The notes beneath the pieces were generated by a model. It was not told the origin of the DNA. It saw nothing but the letters and a program-made list of their open reading frames with translations, and ran no database searches. The position numbers and the translations under genes were made by a program. This document shows positions 13,601-23,280 of a DNA stretch of 64,000 nt, piece after piece. The first letter of the stretch is position 1. Each line of letters starts with the position of its first letter. Origin of the DNA: Rhinatrema bivittatum (lineage: Eukaryota > Chordata > Amphibia > Gymnophiona > Rhinatrematidae); assembly GCF_901001135.1 (NCBI RefSeq), contig NC_042621.1, forward strand, positions 213,203,898 through 213,267,897. The letters run 5' to 3'.

Positions 13601-14180
13601 TAATTGTTGGCATTCTTATCTTCACAGAAACATAGAATGTTTCTCTCTCTATCCGTCCCCACTTGATTTCTGATTTTACATTCGCCTTGATGCAGGGACA
13701 GCTTCAGGGCAGGGCAGCCAAGTACTGCTTTGTTTATTTCTATGTTTTAAGCTTTATGAAGTTTTTAGTTATTTGGCTTGTGCGTTTACATCCGACAGGA
13801 CCCTGGCCTGCTTGCGTTCAGCTCTATTCTTTTCCAGGGCTTAGGGACTGTGATTAAATTCCCTCTGAAAAGGGAGGGTGTAGAAAAGCAGTAGCTGCTA
13901 CTTCATGGGTTCTCCTTCACGCTTTTCTTCTGACAGTTGCAGGCATTGGAGAAAGAAGTGTTTAACAGACTGTAGAGCTTCTTTTTGCTTTTAATTCTTT
14001 TTGCCCTGGAGTCCCTAACTGCAGCAGCCTTTGCAGCTTCTCGGGGAAAATGATGTATTTAAAGAATGCCACCTCCTGATGGTTTATATCACAGTAGTCT
14101 TGTTAAAGAACTATTCCGCTTGTACAGAGCCAAGAAGGCTTCTTGTTGTTGTTTAAAAACACAAAAACAAAAAAAAACTT
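10700..14180. other. Intron sequence, mostly unique
   Basis: AT-rich sequence with low-complexity purine and pyrimidine stretches (11980-12270 purine-rich, 12290-12540 pyrimidine-rich). Open frames are short and show no recognisable protein. I cannot exclude conserved noncoding elements. Confidence 0.6.
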
Positions 14181-14840
14181 GCAACCCTGGAAGGAGGGGG
14201 GAGAGACAGAGTGGGGAGAGTGTACAAGGGACGGAGATAAGGGGCAGAAGAGAACCTCCAAAGAGGGGACAGAGAGGAGGTATTGGTGACGGAGAGGAGA
14301 GGGACCCAGGGAGCAGAGAAGATCCACCGTGGAGGCACAAGGCAGGGGGATAGAAAGGGTAGAGGGAACCCAGGAAAGAGACAATTGCTAACGGGGCATG
14401 GGGTGGGAGGGGGAGGGACACAGAATGGCCACAAGGGTGGAGAGAGAGGAGGAAGGAGGGAAGGATAAAAGGGGGCACAAGGAAGGAAGAAGAACAAAGG
14501 AAGCACAAGGAGGGGAGAGGAGAGGCAGAGGAGAACTATGGATGAGGGAGGGGCAGAGGGACTGAGGGAGGGCTATGTGGAGAGAGAGGAGAAAAACAGA
14601 GGAGAGGAGGACAGAGGGGGCATGTGGAGGGAATGAGGGAGAGAATGATATAAGAAGCATGGGAGTATGAAGAGCACAGCAGAGAGAGGGAGCAAGAATG
14701 ACAAATAGGGCACAAAAGGAGAGCGACTGAAGGGGTGAGAAAAAGAAGGAGCATAAGGGAGACATTAAAATGGAAAGCTGATAGAGAGAAAAAGAAAGGA
14801 GCCAGGAGATGAAAGTAGAGGATAAAGAAGAGAATGATGT
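14180..14840 (+). repeat. Long polypurine (GA-rich) tract
   Basis: About 660 bases are overwhelmingly A and G on the plus strand, with degenerate GGAGAGAGG / AGGGGGCACAAGG motifs. The long minus-strand open frames here are a by-product of the pyrimidine bias. Such tracts can form H-DNA or stall polymerases. This tract lies about 3 kb downstream of the PRKG1 exon in gene direction. Confidence 0.8.
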
Positions 14841-17794
14841 GGGAGGGAAGCCAAAAGTAGAACTGCTTTCATTGTAAATATTTGATTATGTAGACTTTGG
14901 AAAGTTTTTAATTCCCTTATATGTAATCTGTAAAATTTTAGCTGTAGCACCTACTCTTGTTCGCTCTATGTCCTGTAATTTTATGTGGGGCGGTGTTATT
15001 CTCTCCCCTCTACCCCACCCCTGTCTCCCTGATGTCCATAATCCAAATGTAGGCTGAGTATACAATTTGGAACCAATTTTCAAACCATGTGGTCCATTTA
15101 AACGTGAATACTTTAGATGTGTTCTCAAACAGAAAATCCTTTCATTGCTTCTTTTTGGAAATTATCATGTTAAAAGTATCTCTGTGTGCTTTACACCTAC
15201 TATGTGTGCAAGGGACAAAAATAGCAGACTAACCTTTGAAAACTGGATGTGCGTGCCCTGTTTGCACCCCTCCAAACTAAACACACTCACAGGAATGCTT
15301 CTTTTCCCCTAAACTACACGCGTGTGCACCACGGCAAACCTTGCAGGCTTTAAACCTCCTTGGGAGGGCAAATTTCAATCAGGCTATTTCACTGGGGGTA
15401 GGATGGCTTTAAAAATTGTGCTCTAGGATGCAGTATTTGATCATTCTAAGGCAGTTTCTTCTTTTTTATGGCCTTCAATGGTTTCTTTTTTTCAACAGCC
15501 TTACAAATAGTGACACAAAAGACATAACACCATCAGCAGTGACAGCACAGGTCTGTGAAAGCACATGACTGTGTTACACTAATTTGTCTCTTGAAGGAGG
15601 AATGTGAGGGTGGGCCTTGGCATGAGGGTTTTCTCCACACTACATTTTCTAACCAAATGTCCAAGCAGAAGTTGTAAAATTACATATAACAATAGAAGTT
15701 GATACAATTGAATTGCATTGTTTCTTGAGCTCTAACAGGTGCATCATTTTGGAGTTGACATGGGACAAGATAAGTTACCATCCCTTGAACGTTTCAGTTT
15801 ATTAGGAGATGATTGGTTTTTGGTTAACTTGGTTTAATATACAGTTCGTCACAGAAACCTGAACTGCACGTTTTGTCAAAATGTGTTGCTGTTGAACATT
15901 CTGCAGGAAAATGGTGCTGTCTGTGATTGCTGTGGTACTGTAATAATCCAATAAATAAAATGATATATTTCATACTAGAATCATACTTTTGACTGCACAG
16001 CCATCATCTCTAGGAATTTTGAAAAGCAACACCTACAGGTATCAGAGGAAAGAAATAAGAAGCCGGTGAAAACGATGCATCATTTCGAAAGAAAGTTGAC
16101 AAATGAAAGGAAAAGTAGAATGTAGGAAGCCTCAGCTGTGGAGTTAAGCTCAAATGAGAGGCTGCACAGGCACAAATAAAAGATTCAAGATTTAGAAGGT
16201 AATACAAGCGACAGTAAATGATAAGGGAGGGGGTGGATATGTCATAGTGAGGCTGAAAGTGGTACACAGAAGAGAAGGGGATGAAAACATGTCTTCAACT
16301 AATCAGCCTAGCTGATTGCAAAGGTAATTCAATTCTGTGTGCTGAGTCTAAAAACATGACAGGGAGAGAAAGAGAGAGAGAGAGAGTGAGATCAATTCAG
16401 CTGATCTCACAAGAAAAAGAGCAGGAGATTTTCTACAGTTTGCCAATATACTCCACAGGAAAAAAAAAAAAAAAGAGGGACGTTATAGACATATACTGCA
16501 GAGAAAGAGAAGTGCTCTATTACGCGGTAAGGAAGCAGCAACTTTAACTTGGGAATCACATTAATAAGTACAGTAACATATTGCATGCTCAAATAGTATG
16601 CAGAGCTTTGTTCTAGTCTGAAATCAGAATAATATTAAATGCTGTGAATTAATGACTATAAAATACAGTAATGGCAATCCTATTCAAAATATCATCTTTG
16701 GGTCAAACAAAAATGTTCTAATAAATTGAATGGCCTTTTAACAGAAATTATTTTCATTACAAAAACATTTGGCCAGTGAAACATTGTACTGAATGAGTCT
16801 TCTGCTTATTTAGAATTCAGTGTTAGCATTTTAAAAAAATCAATACTAATTGTTACATGATGCTCCAAACTCCTAATCAGTTTTTGAATCTTCGCCAACA
16901 CAAAAGTCAACCACTGATGTCATAATCCTTGTTAATTAGTGGATTTTGATTGGATCAGAAAATGTTGACAGTTGTTAGACAAAAACATTAACCTTTACAA
17001 TCAACAAAACTGAAGTATACAAAGGAACGTTGAGAACGTGATGCCTCCACTTGAAACAGTGTTCTACTATTAGTAATTTTAAGGCCCAAGAAAAACTGCA
17101 TGAACAGAAAAGCAAAGTTTTTTCTTGCAGAGAGAGCCTGAATAGTTAGAAAGTTCAATTGTATACAATTCACAATATGGATGGGTGAACCTCTTCCAGT
17201 GCTGTTCAAGTCTAAGTACATATCTATGAATATACGACCATAAAGTGAATATATTGATCAGGTTTGTTTAGGTTTATGTGACTATTTACAAATGCAAACT
17301 ATTTGAATATGTTGTTGATCTTTAAATACCTTAAAAATAAATCAATAGAAATCTGAATCTGATCCAACAGACTAAACCAAGCAAATATGAAAACCTTAGA
17401 CATCACAAATATCTCAGATAGCTAATCCAGTTTAAACCTGATAATCTGAACCACCTGCCCTCCTTATTTGGATGGGCTTCAATTCAATGGGGCACGTTTG
17501 CCCATTCCTAACTCACAGATTAACCAAAGTTTCAATAAATATTATAACAAGATTAAAGCTGACATTGGTTTTACTTCATTCAGTTTGCCTCTTTGGTCGG
17601 CAAATCTTGATGCTGAAGTCAACTGAAGTCACAATTAGATATCTGCAACAAAGAACTGTAGCAGTTTGACTTTTCTAAAACAATTTTCTTGCTAAGAGAC
17701 AATAGTGGATTTGTCCCATAAAATGTAGTTGCAATCTGTTTACAGACTGAGATAAAAAGAAAACGTATAAATGTGAAAGGGTCAGAATTGCAAT
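14840..17794. other. PRKG1 intron next to the exon, no further genes seen
   Basis: Mostly unique AT-rich sequence with a (GA)n tract at 16367-16388. No repeat family or second exon is recognisable. Confidence 0.6.
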
Positions 17795-17800
17795 CCATAC
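17795..17800 (-). promoter_or_regulatory. PRKG1: Splice donor of the PRKG1 exon
   Basis: The minus-strand sequence is GAAG followed by GTATGG. Exon end and frame agree with the known protein, in which the next codon starts with the split G. Confidence 0.85.
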
Positions 17801-17967
17801 CTTCCATGACATACACCAGAGAACCCACATCTCCTTCTTTGATGATGCAGCTGTCTTTGCCATACTCCACTGGGTACATACAATCCACAATCTCTTGGAT
17901 CTGAGACAGTTCTAGATTCTTCATGAAGTCATTGTCAAGAATTGCTTCCTTTATCAAATCCTTGGAC
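17801..17967 (-). CDS. PRKG1: PRKG1 exon (first exon common to isoforms I-alpha and I-beta)
   Basis: This single exon encodes 55 complete codons plus split codons at both ends. The translation runs from SKDLIKEAILDN to DVGSLVYVME and matches vertebrate cGMP-dependent protein kinase 1 at I-alpha residues of about 90-144. That is the start of the first cyclic-nucleotide-binding domain, just after the isoform-specific leucine zipper and autoinhibitory segment. The cysteine in the IVDCMYP stretch corresponds to the redox-sensitive Cys117/118 of mammalian PKG I-alpha. On the minus strand a pyrimidine-rich acceptor (TTCCCTTTCTTGCCATAG) precedes the exon and a GTATGG donor follows codon GAA plus G. 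The preceding intron is phase 2 and the following one phase 1, consistent with joining either alternative first exon. The open frame runs past the donor into the intron, so the ATG-initiated ORF there is not the real boundary. PRKG1 is a cytosolic Ser/Thr kinase of NO/cGMP signalling. No other PRKG1 exon is visible here. Confidence 0.96.
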
Positions 17968-17990
17968 CTATGGCAAGAAAGGGAATATTT
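17968..17990 (-). promoter_or_regulatory. PRKG1: Splice acceptor and polypyrimidine tract of the PRKG1 exon
   Basis: Read on the minus strand, the bases before the exon are a short T/C-rich tract ending in CCATAG, followed by the first exon base G. This is a normal U2-type acceptor. The branch point is not obvious. Confidence 0.85.
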
Positions 17991-18307
17991 ATCAAAATGG
18001 CTGACAGCTCTTTAAATGTTTGGTAGGTGAAGCTCAGCACATTAATTTAATACAGTACATGAGGGTAATTTGTCAAGATTCCAAAACTTTTCCAAATAAC
18101 CAAGAATTAACACTTTGCTTACAGAACTGGAAGTTTGAAAAATGTATAAAACTTAATTTACCATGAGAAAGAGAGAGTGAATTGACAATGATCCAAGACA
18201 GAGTACAAATCTGTAAAATATGAAATTCACCAAGTAACTAGATTCAAGTCAAATTTCAAAAATCAGCTCTAGCACTTGTAGGGGCTTATGTACTAATAGG
18301 TATTAGC

Positions 18308-18790
18308 TTAAATTTATTTATTTATTTATTTAGCATTTTTATATACCGACGTTCTCGATACAAATATCAAATCAGGTCGGTTTACATAAAATAAAACATA
18401 AATGCTGCACAGGGCACTCTCTTAAAGAAAGAAACCGGAAACCGATCCAATATTGCAAGTAGTGACCAAAAGAAGAAGATCAGTAAACACCAAGGATACT
18501 TTATTAGCACAAACCGTCATAAAAAAGCCCGACTCAGAATAGAGTGAAACTCGGCCTGAGTCGGGCTTTTTTTTATGACTGTTTGTGCTAATAAAGTATC
18601 CTTGTTGTTTACCGATCTTTTTCATAGCACTCTCTTAACAACCCTCTAACTCAAAATAACATCAAGCCTCCAGATAAGGTCTCTCCCCAAACAAATCCTA
18701 AACCCAACCCACATAGTTGCACTCCTCCCACAACAAAGTTCCAGCGATATCAACACCAACAGGAGGAAGCTGGTGTCCTTCCTGTTGGCA
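18308..18790 (-). mobile_element. LINE/SINE 3' end (L2-type tail), interrupted
   Basis: A (TTTA)n tract is followed by ATATACCGACGTTCTCGATAC and GGTCGGTTTACAT, read on the minus strand as a non-LTR retrotransposon 3' terminus with a simple-repeat tail. The same kind of terminus occurs at 29830-29905, 55143-55230 and 58870-58950. It is split by the fold-back insertion at 18426-18626. The far edge is approximate. Confidence 0.55.
18426..18626. mobile_element. Small fold-back insertion (201 bp) with 12-bp target duplication
   Basis: The flanks GCACTCTCTTAA at 18414-18425 and 18627-18638 are identical, so this block was inserted into the surrounding LINE tail. Most of it is a hairpin with arms 18471-18537 and 18556-18623 carrying TACTTTATTAGCACAAAC and GCCCGACTCAG, and an 18-base loop. 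There is no coding capacity. The 12-bp duplication is longer than a hAT's and suggests target-primed reverse transcription or another mechanism. Confidence 0.75.
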
Positions 18791-19099
18791 CGGCACCAAA
18801 TTCAAAATGAGATCATGCAACCTTGCATCATAATCTGAACAGCAAGGACAAGCACATGTGCTTCAGAGTTTGATATGAGGTTAGCCAGTACCATTTTAAA
18901 TTTGTTGCCCTGCCAGCAGGAGGGACATAGGCCACCTTCTACCAATGAAATACCTGCTGAAGCCTGGGGGGGGGAGGTGAATGCCACTATGTATGGGGTC
19001 AGGCTGGAAACACCACTACTACCAGTGCTAGAGATGTGGACACAGCCCAAAGGTCCATAGTGGAATCCCATTTCCACTTTTAGTCGATATAAGGAGGGG

Positions 19100-19226
19100 A
19101 ATTTCCAGAAAGGCCAATTTGCCTGGGTAAATTACGCTACCAGGGAATCCATAGTTCAAATCTTGCTGACACTCCTTGCAATATTCGGTATGTCACTTCA
19201 CTCTCCTTTGTCTCAGGTACAAATTT
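19100..19226 (+). mobile_element. CORE-SINE (MIR-like), 5' part of a split copy
   Basis: AGTTCAAATCTTGC is box B-like, and GTATGTCACTTCACTCTCC and TTTGTCTCAGGTAC match the conserved core of MIR/CORE-SINEs. The copy stops at 19226 and resumes at 22579, with 3.35 kb of nested insertions between. Confidence 0.7.
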
Positions 19227-19589
19227 AGGGGATCATTAACTAAGCCCAACAGCTCAGTACCACAGCTTAGTAAGCCTCATATTAATTTCTTTGGTAGTAA
19301 AATACCACCAGGAATAATAATAACAAGGCTTAACTGCCCCTACAAATGTCATATGATGGTGGACCCAGGCTGCGAGGCTGCCATACTTTAAAGGGTCAAC
19401 CTGCCCCAATTAGAGTCCCCTCTAAGTGTGGCAAAGATCCCAGGGGTCTCTGGAGACCCCCATCCCACCTTCTCCTTCTCTCCAGCCCTGGAGGTGACCA
19501 AAATTTGCCTAACAAAGTTTTAAACTTTAGGACCCCCAAGTGAAGGTCTTGCCCCCAAACCCTCCCCTTTGTCAAAAAATTGTCTCCCC

Positions 19590-20986
19590 CCTCCAAGAGA
19601 CCACCTCAGTCTTCTGACACCCCTGGACTTACCAAACTGTTTTCCTGGTTTAGTGGGAGCCTAGAGCACCCCCTAGCTCCAGATCTGGTGATGGCCATTT
19701 CCAAAATGGCATTGGATGCCCCATCACATGATAGGGGTAAAGGCAAGCTATCAGTTGGCTGGTACCATTTTTAAAAACAGCCACTGCCAGGTCCAGAGCC
19801 TAGGGCAGAGCTTTCCAAAGTGTGTGTCGCGACACTTTACTGTGTCGCCTGAGGTGTGCCGGTGTGTCGCACAAGCCCGGTGCACGTGACACACCGGCAA
19901 GTGCAGGGACCGGGAACCCATGGCTCCGAGCCAGATATGGCTCTTTTGAGGGCTGCATCTGGCTCGCAGACAAGTATCGCCACACTTTCCCGCTGACCCA
20001 GCTGCTCCCCGGTCCTCCTCCGCCCGGGCGGAACGCGGCAGGACAGCTGGAGTCAGCGGCACCGGCGTGCTCTCTTCTTCCCGCCCCCCCCCCCCCGGAA
20101 GAGGAAGTGGAGAGTATCGGGTGAGTGCGCGGCAAGAAGAGGCCACGCTAGTGCGCTCGGCATCGGCCCGAAGAAAAGAAGACTGCAGCGCGGCTCGGAG
20201 GAAAATGTTCAACCGCGGCCGATGGGACTCCGCGAGGGCTGAAAATGAAGAGATTAGCGTTGGGAGGAGGCTGCTGCTGCCCCGGGAACTCGCGGCAGCA
20301 GCAGCCTCCTCCCAACGCTAACCTCTTCATTTTCAGCCCTCGCGGAGTCCCATCGGCCGCGGTTGAACATTTTCCTCCGAGCCGCGCTGCAGTCTTCTTT
20401 TCTTCGGGCCGATGCCGAGCGCACTAGCGTGGCCTCTTCTTGCCGCGCACTCACCCGATACTCTCCACTTCCTCTTCCGGGGGGGGGGGGGGCGGGAAGA
20501 AGAGAGCACGCCGGTGCCGCTGACTCCAGCTGTCCTGCCGCGTTCCGCCCGGGCGGAGGAGGACCGGGGAGCAGCTGGGTCAGTGGGAAAGTGTGGCGAT
20601 ACTTGTCTGCGAGCCAGATGCAGCCCTCAAAAGAGCCATATCTGGCTCGGAGCCATGGGTTCCCGGTCCCTGCACTTGCCGGTGTGTCACGTGCACCGGG
20701 CTTGTGCGACACACCGGCACACCTCAGGCGACACAGTAAAGTGTTGCGACACACACTTTGGAAAGCTCTGCCCTAGGCTCTGGACCTGGCAGTGGCTGTT
20801 TTTAAAAATGGTACCAGCCAACTGATAGCTTGCCTTTACCCCTATCATGTGATGGGGCATCCAATGCCATTTTGGAAATGGCCATCACCAGATCTGGAGC
20901 TAGGGGGTGCTCTAGGCTCCCACTAAACCAGGAAAACAGTTTGGTAAGTCCAGGGGTGTCAGAAGACTGAGGTGGTCTCTTGGAGG
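19590..20986. repeat. Near-perfect palindrome, about 690-bp arms, 14-bp spacer
   Basis: The left arm 19590-20280 and right arm 20295-20986 are reverse complements with only scattered mismatches and one poly-C/poly-G length difference. The spacer is 20281-20294. Each arm holds 216 bp of sequence outside the hAT element, its target duplication and its first about 475 bp. The duplication therefore arose in place after hAT insertion. Long open frames on both strands are mirror artefacts. Confidence 0.95.
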
Positions 20987-22035
20987 CCGCGGGGCCCTGT
21001 GTGTGTGTATGAGAGAGTGAGAGATTGCATGTATGTGAATGATTGAGAGCCTGTACATGTGAAAGAGAGTATGTCTGTGATTGAGAGCCTGCCTGTGAGA
21101 GAGAGAGAGCATGAATGTAAGTTTACCATTGGGAACCTGTATGTGTAAGTTTGTGATTGAAAACCTGTTTGTGTGAAAGAGTATGTGTGTATGATTGAGA
21201 TCCTTTGTGTGTGAGAGAGATCATGTGTATGTATGATTAAGAGCCTGTGTGTATAAGTAAGAGAGAGATCATGTGTGTCTGTGTGTGATTGAGAGCTGAT
21301 TTAGGTGAGGGAGCATGTGAGTATGTGATTGAGAGCCTGTGTGTAAATGAGAGAAAGAGAGGACATGTTTGTAAGCATGTGAATGAGAGTCTGTGTGTGA
21401 GAGAAAAAGACAGCATGTATGTGTGTGATTGAAAGCCTGTGTGTGTGTAAGCGTGAAAAGATAGACAGCATGTGTGTAAATGTGTAATTAAGAGCCTATA
21501 TAAGTGAGAGAGAAAAAACATGTGTATATGTGAGTACTGAGAGCATGTGTGTATAGGTGTGTCATTGAGAGCCAGTGTGAGAGAGAGCGCTGGTATGTGA
21601 CTGAGAGAGGAGAAAGTTCCAAGCAAACCACCCCTCCTCCTGCTAATTCAGAACAATCTCAGGACACCTGGATATCAAACGTTCCCAGGTATGCAGAGCA
21701 AAAAAATGTTTGTATCCTTATTATTTTTCATTACTGGGTCTTTGTGTCTGCTATTTTGAAATATTTTGTTGGTATCTGGAAATGTTTTATATGAGTTTTT
21801 AATTATTGGATATTCCACTCATCAGCTGTTTCGAAATATGTTCTTTTTGTTAGTACAGTTTTACTGCTGATGATTTTATATTTCTTGATTTGTTTTATAA
21901 GGATGGGTGATGTTTCTTTTTTCCTTTGTTACACTGCATACAACCTCTGGTTTGCTAGTAGACTGAATTACTGTGTCCCGAAATTATGTTTGTCTAAAAA
22001 GTGTGTCACCAACATGAAAAGTTTGGAAAGCTCTG
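19806..22035 (+). mobile_element. hAT-like element (2.23 kb) with 8-bp target duplication GCCTAGGG
   Basis: The ends are CAGAGCTTTCCAAA and the inverted TTTGGAAAGCTCTG, flanked by GCCTAGGG at 19798-19805 and 22036-22043. The left part (TGTGTCGCGACAC, CGCACAAGCCCGGT) and right part (TGTGTCACCAACATGAAAAG) match the shorter copy at 48803-49579. Between them are the inverted duplicate arm (to 20986) and a degenerate GT/GA minisatellite (about 20998-21600). There is no transposase. Confidence 0.85.
20998..21600 (+). repeat. Degenerate GT/GA-rich minisatellite
   Basis: Repeated variants of GATTGAGAGCCTGTGTGTG and GAGAGAGAGCATGTATG occur with irregular spacing of about 35-60 bases. It sits inside the hAT element, and a related G-rich array (ACATGTGCTGGGGGGAGAG) occupies the same place in the copy at 48803. 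Confidence 0.8.
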
Positions 22036-22578
22036 GCCTAGGGGGTACTCTGGGCCCCCACTAGACCCATCATGGTAAATACAGGGGTGGGTTAGGGTAG
22101 AACTCAGGTCTCTGAGGTGTGCAATTTTTTTACAAAGTGGAGGAGTTAAAAGGTTGGAGTGAAGCCTTCAAAAGGGGCAGTGAGGGGGATTGGGATGGGG
22201 TTTTCCAGAAATTTCCATGGTCTTTGCCACACTTAGAATGGGGGTGCTACTTGAACTGATTGGCTGTTTAAGGAATGACTCCGGAAGCATCCTGATACTT
22301 CTGGGGGAAGTTAGCTACAACTCTTGATTTGTGGCTAGTAACGCAGTTTACAATTTTTTAGGCAAGCTGTGTTATTTAATTTGCATGCATTAGGCTGCTA
22401 ATAAGCTCATTTGCATGCTAATCAGCTCATTAGCATACTCTTGATGCCAGGGCAGAGTAATGTGCCATATTTTAAATGCCATGCATTATCACTGTGCTGG
22501 GCCATTTACCGCGTGGTAAATGCTATTTACCCTGAAGTAAATGGTGAACGCAGGAACGCAGCTTTGTAAATAGACCCC

Positions 22579-22675
22579 TTGGATCGTAAGTCCTCTGGGA
22601 ATAGGGAAATACGCACAGCCATGAATGTAATCCGCTTTTAAGTGTCACGAAAGGTGGAATATAAGAGTTTTAAAA
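22579..22675 (+). mobile_element. CORE-SINE, 3' part of the split copy
   Basis: GTAAGTCCTCTGGGAATAGGGAAATAC, then GAATGTAATCCGCTTT and GGTGGAATATAAGAG, is the expected continuation of the SINE left off at 19226, including an L2-like 3' end. Confidence 0.65.
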
Positions 22676-22734
22676 AGGTAATATGAGGTTCAAAAAACGT
22701 GTTAGTATTTTTTTGTAACCCATCTGACTAATGG

Positions 22735-23280
22735 CATAGACACAGAATATGGCAAAGACCGTAAGGACCATTTAGTTTGCCAATCTTCCCTTCCAGCTGC
22801 AATGCTGCAGAGTGCACCTACCCTTGAGCTTTACTTTCACCTCCTCTCAGCTGTGCTTATCCCATGCTTTTTTTAAAATTCTGATTCCATCTTTACTCCC
22901 CCCCAATGTTCAGTTTATTCACCACCCTTTCTGAGAAGAAATTGTTCCATTTGCTCTTCTTCAGTCTACCCACTTGAAACTCATATCCTGACTCCTTTTT
23001 CTAGATCAGTGGTTCTCAACCCTGTCCTGGGGACCCCCCCAGCCAGTCGGGTTTTCAGGATATCCACAATGAATATGCATGAGACAACATTTGCATGCTG
23101 CATGCAAATGTTCTCTCATGCATGCAAATGTTGTCTCATGCATATTCATTGTGGATATCCTGAAAACCCGACTGGCTGGGGGTCCCCAGGACAGGGTTGA
23201 GAACCACTGTTCTAGATCTTCTTTTCTGCTTGAAATTGCTTGTCCCTTAGGGTGCTAAAATTTGAGGGTTTTATTAAAAA
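22735..23280 (-). mobile_element. LINE 3' fragment interrupted by a MITE
   Basis: GCAAAGACCGTAAGGACCATTTAGTTTGCCAATCT resembles the 3' end shared by the LINE copies at 37740 and 38810. It continues as pyrimidine-rich sequence to the MITE at 23007 and a little beyond it. Strongly decayed. Confidence 0.45.
23007..23209. mobile_element. Palindromic hAT MITE (203 bp), TSD TTCTAGAT
   Basis: The ends are CAGTGGTTCTCAACCCTG and its inverse, with exact direct repeats TTCTAGAT at 22999-23006 and 23210-23217. The whole element is an almost perfect inverted repeat through CAGGATATCCACAATGAA. Termini match the MER5/Charlie-type hAT group. Confidence 0.9.

Larger units (their letters stand above)
19227..22578. 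mobile_element. Inverted-repeat DNA element nested in the SINE
   Basis: The ends are AGGGGATCATTAACTAAGC and the imperfectly inverted GCTTTGTAAATAGACCCCT. Diverged inverted arms occupy about 19390-19805 and 22036-22250, sharing TCTAAGTGTGGCAAAGA, CCCCATCCC and GAGACC. The interior is displaced by the hAT element 19806-22035. TTA/TTG at the borders may be a decayed 3-bp target duplication. No transposase was found and the class is uncertain. Confidence 0.55.

Noticed and set aside
14089..14765. Overlapping Ser/Pro/Leu-rich frames of 117-139 codons on the minus strand
   Set aside because: A pure composition effect of the polypurine tract, which lacks stop codons in the pyrimidine direction.
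17619..17800. Continuation of the PRKG1 frame to a stop at 17619
   Set aside because: The protein match ends exactly at a GT donor at 17800; the rest is intron read-through.
17801..17967. PRKG1 match as a processed pseudogene
   Set aside because: Homology stops precisely at consensus acceptor and donor sites with correct phases and no neighbouring exon sequence is joined to it.
19751..20825. Long open frames on both strands (up to 166 codons)
   Set aside because: They lie in the two palindrome arms, mirror each other, are GC-rich and match no known protein family.
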